From NCBI GenBank assembly GCA_964588795.1, contig CAZPQN010000033.1, forward strand, positions 1 through 24,063: a stretch of 24,063 nucleotides of DNA, read 5' to 3'. The position numbers and the translations under genes are program-made. Each line of letters opens with the position of its first letter. The stretch's first letter is position 1. Of the stretch, positions 21,246 through 24,063 are shown piece by piece. The DNA comes from CAZPQN01 sp964588795. Its GTDB lineage: Bacteria > Fidelibacterota > UBA2242. The notes under the pieces were generated by a model. It was not told the origin of the DNA. It did no database searches and saw nothing but the letters and a program-made list of their open reading frames with translations.

Positions 21246-22073
21246 TTACTTTGAACGTCTCTTGACAATAAATTTATCGGTGGTATTGCGTTTTTTACGG
21301 GTACGGTAGCCCTTGCTCGGCTGCCCCCAGGGTGAACAGGGATGGCGCCCACCAGAACTTTTACCTTCTCCTCCACCCATCGGATGATCAATGGGATTCA
21401 TGGCAACCCCGCGCACATGCGGACGGATACCCATCCAGCGACTGCGTCCGGCTTTGCCGATGCTGATATTTTCGTGATCCTTGTTGCTCACGACGCCGAT
21501 CGTGGCGTAGCATTCCTCATTGATCAGGCGCATCTCGCCGGATGGCATGCGCAGTGTCACGTATTTGCCTTCCTTGGCCATGATCTGGGCGGCTGAACCG
21601 GCGCTGCGGGAAATCCGTCCCCCGGTTTTGGGACGCAATTCGATATTGTGTACGAAAGAACCGGCAGGAATGTTTTTCAGCGGCAGGGAATTGCCCGCCT
21701 TGATCGGTACTTGCTCACCGGCGATTACCACACTACCCTTGACCAGTCCATCCGGGGCAATAATGTATCGTTTCTCACCGTCGCGATAATGCAAAAGGGC
21801 AATCCGGGCGGAACGGTTGGGATCATACTCAATGCTGTACACTACGGCTTCTACACCGCGCTTGTCACGCTTGAAATCAATCTGGCGGTAAGCTCGTTTG
21901 TGACCGCCGCCGCGATGACGGGAAGTGACACGTCCTAAGTTGTTGCGCCCCGCCGAGCGGTTGATTGATGTCAGCAGACTGCGCTCCGGCTTGTTCCGGG
22001 TCAGATCCTCGAACGTGTCCACTGTCTTGAACCGTTGGCCGGGGGTGACTGGTTTGATTTTCTTGATACCCAT
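21246..22073 (-). CDS. rplB: 50S ribosomal protein L2
   Basis: L2 is needed for subunit joining and peptidyl-transferase activity. The 275-aa protein has the normal length, with DFKRDKRGVEAVVYSIEYDP (67-86) and the conserved VRGVAMNPIDHPMGGGEGKS (220-239). His230 in the latter is the counterpart of E. coli His229. The ATG lies only 4 nt after rplW, and the nearest strong AGGAG is distant, implying translational coupling. Confidence 0.98.
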   Translation of the reverse strand: MGIKKIKPVTPGQRFKTVDTFEDLTRNKPERSLLTSINRSAGRNNLGRVTSRHRGGGHKRAYRQIDFKRDKRGVEAVVYSIEYDPNRSARIALLHYRDGEKRYIIAPDGLVKGSVVIAGEQVPIKAGNSLPLKNIPAGSFVHNIELRPKTGGRISRSAGSAAQIMAKEGKYVTLRMPSGEMRLINEECYATIGVVSNKDHENISIGKAGRSRWMGIRPHVRGVAMNPIDHPMGGGEGKSSGGRHPCSPWGQPSKGYRTRKKRNTTDKFIVKRRSK

Positions 22074-22077
22074 AGTC

Positions 22078-22398
22078 TTAAACCGCCGTTTCTCCTTGAT
22101 AGAAATCTATTTTTTCACCTTTTTTCAGAGTCACAATGGCTTTTTTCCAACCGCCCCGCCGACCATTGGTGCGAATGACCCGACCTCCGCTCCGGACGGT
22201 CATTTGTTTGGTCTTGCCCAGCAGGTTAAGCGTGGCAACTTTCTCGACCTTGACTCCAAATTTGGCTTCGACAGCCTGTTTAATCTCGATCTTGTTCGCC
22301 GCAGGGTGAACCTTGAAACCGTATTTCCGTTCGGCTTCCTGCAGATTATTGATCTTTTCCGTTAAAATTGGCTTGATGATGATGTTGGTTTTTGTCAA
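22078..22398 (-). CDS. rplW: 50S ribosomal protein L23
   Basis: L23 at the tunnel exit is the main docking site for trigger factor and SRP. The 106-aa product shows IIIKPILTEKINNLQE (5-20) and KYGFKVHPAANKIEIKQAVE (25-44). It begins with TTG at 22398, with AGGAG 6 nt upstream; no ATG is available in frame before the conserved part. The gap to rplD is 21 nt. Confidence 0.97.
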   Translation of the reverse strand: MTKTNIIIKPILTEKINNLQEAERKYGFKVHPAANKIEIKQAVEAKFGVKVEKVATLNLLGKTKQMTVRSGGRVIRTNGRRGGWKKAIVTLKKGEKIDFYQGETAV

Positions 22399-22419
22399 TG
22401 CCGTCTCCTGTCTATGGCT

Positions 22420-23055
22420 TTACTTCAGCAAGGCATCGTTCAGTTGCTGGAAACCGCTTTTTTCCAGTAACAGCGCGTCACAGTCTAAAATGTCATAAGC
22501 CGAAGCCATCGGGGCTTCTAATATCAGCAACTTGTCGAAATTCCGGCCAGCCAGATAGAGTTTTTCATCCAGCTTACCGACTAATAAGGTAACTTTTTTA
22601 TCGATTAAATTGAATTTTTTCAACAACTCCCGGATATGACGTGATTTCGGTTCTTCCAATTGCAGGTCCTCAATGACCCGAATGGCATTGTCACGGTAGC
22701 GATAGGCTAAAGCACTTTGCCGTGCTAAGGCCTTGACTTTTTTATTGACTTTAAGCGCATACGCTTTGGGTTGCGGCCCGAAAATGCGTCCGCCGCCTAC
22801 CCAGACCGGACTACGGCGTGAGCCCGCCCGGGCGCGACCGGTACCTTTTTGTTTCCAGGGTTTTTTACCGCCGCCGCGCACTTCACCTCGCGTTTTGGTG
22901 GAATGGGTACCCTGGTGGGCGCTCGCCATTTCGGCTTTTACGGCTAAGTAAATGGCGTGGTCGTGTGGCTCGATGTCAAAAGCGGGTTGTTCGAAAATCA
23001 GCTTTTCATCAGACTCAGAGCCATCTTTCCGGTATATGGCAAATTCGATGTTCAA
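22420..23055 (-). CDS. rplD: 50S ribosomal protein L4
   Basis: L4 reaches into the exit tunnel and in E. coli represses the S10 operon. The 211-aa protein has the extended tunnel loop (about 49-90) with TRGEVRGGGKKPWKQKGTGR at 55-74, RRSPVWVGGGRIFGP after it, and a C-terminal globular part ending LEKSGFQQLNDALLK. The start is TTG at 23055, overlapping the rplC stop in TTGA, so reinitiation is probable. S10-leader control cannot be judged because the operon start lies outside the window. Confidence 0.97.
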   Translation of the reverse strand: MNIEFAIYRKDGSESDEKLIFEQPAFDIEPHDHAIYLAVKAEMASAHQGTHSTKTRGEVRGGGKKPWKQKGTGRARAGSRRSPVWVGGGRIFGPQPKAYALKVNKKVKALARQSALAYRYRDNAIRVIEDLQLEEPKSRHIRELLKKFNLIDKKVTLLVGKLDEKLYLAGRNFDKLLILEAPMASAYDILDCDALLLEKSGFQQLNDALLK

Positions 23056-23678
23056 CTTTCCTGTCTCCGAATGGTTACGATACTGTTTTTGGTGCCGGGA
23101 ACCGCACCGCGGATGTACAGCAGATTCAGCTCCGGGTCGATTTTGACAATCAGTAGATTGGCAACGGTACGGCGTTTACCACCCATCCGACCACCCATCC
23201 GGACGCCTTTGATGACGTGGGAAGGATAGGCGGAGGCTCCGATGGAACCGGGGGCACGCAGACGATCACTTTGTCCGTGAGTCTTGGGACCGCCGCTGAA
23301 GCCATGGCGTCGGACGACCCCCTGAAAGCCCTTGCCTTTGCTGGTTCCGGTCACCTTGACCCGATCTCCGGGTTTGAAAACCGACACGGTCACGTTTTCA
23401 CCGACTTTGGACAAATCCGGTGTAAAGTCGCGGATTTCCGCCAAATGTTTATGTAAGGCTACGTTGACGGTTTTGTAGTGCCCGCTCAGGGGTTTATTAA
23501 CCAGCCGCTCCTTGCCGGCCAGAAAGCCCAGCTGTACTGCCTGATAGCCTTCTTTCTCGACAGTCTTTACCTGAACGACCTGGCACGGACCGGCTTCAAC
23601 GACTGTCACCGGCACAATTTCACCGTTTTCCAGGAAGATCTGACTGTTACCCAGTTTTTTCCCGATTATACCAATCAT
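23052..23678 (-). CDS. rplC: 50S ribosomal protein L3
   Basis: L3 is an early assembly protein whose central loop comes close to the peptidyl-transferase centre. The 208-aa product begins MIGIIGKKLGNSQIFLENGE and has SKGKGFQGVVRRHGFSGGPK (113-132), GQSDRLRAPGSIGASAYPSH (135-154) and KGVRMGGRMGGKRRTVANL. The ATG is 14 nt after rpsJ with a purine-rich GAAAGAAG upstream. Confidence 0.97.
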   Translation of the reverse strand: MIGIIGKKLGNSQIFLENGEIVPVTVVEAGPCQVVQVKTVEKEGYQAVQLGFLAGKERLVNKPLSGHYKTVNVALHKHLAEIRDFTPDLSKVGENVTVSVFKPGDRVKVTGTSKGKGFQGVVRRHGFSGGPKTHGQSDRLRAPGSIGASAYPSHVIKGVRMGGRMGGKRRTVANLLIVKIDPELNLLYIRGAVPGTKNSIVTIRRQES

Positions 23679-23692
23679 AAAACTTCTTTCGC

Positions 23693-24001
23693 TTATACTT
23701 TAATCTCGATGTCCACGCCGGCCGGTAAATCCAGTTTCATCAGAGCATCAACTGTTTTGGAAGTCGAGTTCAAGATATCAATCAAACGCTTATGAATCTT
23801 GGTCTGAAACTGCTCCCGGGATTTTTTATCCACGTGCGGTGACCGCAAAACTGTATAAATGGTACGCTGGGTAGGCAACGGAATGGGCCCCGAAACCATC
23901 GCGCCGGTTGATTTGGCGGTGGCTACGATTTTCTTGGTGCTTTTATCCAGCAGATTATGGTCGTAGGCTTTCAGACTGATCCGTATTCTTTGTCCCGGCA
24001 C
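23693..24001 (-). CDS. rpsJ: 30S ribosomal protein S10 (NusE)
   Basis: S10 is a 30S head protein that also pairs with NusB in transcription antitermination. The 102-aa product has RIRISLKAYDHNLLDKS (5-21), VSGPIPLPTQ (36-45) and LRSPHVDKKSREQFQ (52-66). The start is GTG at 24001, with an AAGGAG Shine-Dalgarno 6 nt upstream that begins inside the tuf stop codon. It opens the S10 gene order directly after tuf. Confidence 0.97.
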   Translation of the reverse strand: MPGQRIRISLKAYDHNLLDKSTKKIVATAKSTGAMVSGPIPLPTQRTIYTVLRSPHVDKKSREQFQTKIHKRLIDILNSTSKTVDALMKLDLPAGVDIEIKV

Positions 24002-24011
24002 AGTTCACTCC

Positions 24012-24063
24012 TTATTCAATGATTTCCGTGACGACACCGGCGCCGACCGTGCGACCGCCTTCA
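24012..24063 (-). CDS. tuf: Elongation factor Tu, C-terminal 16 codons (partial)
   Basis: The minus strand from the window edge encodes EGGRTVGAGVVTEIIE and a TAA stop at 24012-24014. This is the nearly invariant C-terminus of EF-Tu (third beta-barrel domain), the GTPase that carries aminoacyl-tRNA to the ribosome. The rest of the gene lies outside the window. Its position 10 nt before rpsJ shows that the str-type genes are joined to the S10 cluster. Confidence 0.95.
   Translation of the reverse strand, partial: EGGRTVGAGVVTEIIE

Overview
The window is bacterial, with intermediate GC content and almost all coding on the minus strand. Its right 60% (about 9456-24063) is one compact block of ribosomal-protein and transcription/translation genes in the classical S10-spc-alpha order. 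It runs from the last codons of tuf through rpsJ, rplC, rplD, rplW, rplB, rpsS, rplV, rpsC, rplP, rpmC, rpsQ, rplN, rplX, rplE, rpsN, rpsH, rplF, rplR, rpsE, rpmD, rplO, secY, map, infA, rpmJ, rpsM, rpsK, rpsD, rpoA and rplQ. Gaps are 1-26 nt, or short stop/start overlaps. There is no adk between secY and map. S4, S14 and L36 are all the zinc-binding forms. L17 carries a charged tail, and many genes start with TTG or GTG. Shine-Dalgarno sequences are used. Gene order, promoter style (TTGACT...TAAATT) and gene content would fit an uncultured FCB-type lineage (Calditrichota/KSB1-like), but this is only a weak inference and no sequence search was possible.

The left 40% is accessory. From right to left on the minus strand: an exported GHL10/DUF187-type glycoside hydrolase-like protein (8273-9445), which begins inside the region carrying the terminator of the ribosomal block; then a four-gene operon (4423-8107) with two divergent D-Ala-D-Ala-ligase-like ATP-grasp enzymes, a GNAT acetyltransferase and a KamA-family radical SAM aminomutase that keeps both lysine-recognising aspartates. 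This operon is the best candidate for an uncharacterised pathway: beta-lysine (or a related beta-amino acid) made by KamA could be acetylated and/or joined by the ATP-grasp ligases. The product cannot be read from sequence.

After a hairpin-rich spacer comes a lone Card1/Can2-like (DUF1887) CARF protein (3141-4223). Its ligand-binding SGGTR loop is present, but the nuclease ECK motif is replaced by QCF. No CRISPR array or cas gene is in the window. Its probable promoter is bracketed by a perfect 9-bp inverted repeat.

Convergent to it is a plus-strand EamA-type transporter (2196-3056), divergently transcribed from a minus-strand pair: a DUF438/hemerythrin/PAS protein and a DUF1858-DUF2249 protein (249-2042). 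That domain set is associated with redox or nitric-oxide physiology in anaerobes. At the left edge are 14 codons and the stop of a plus-strand gene that cannot be identified.
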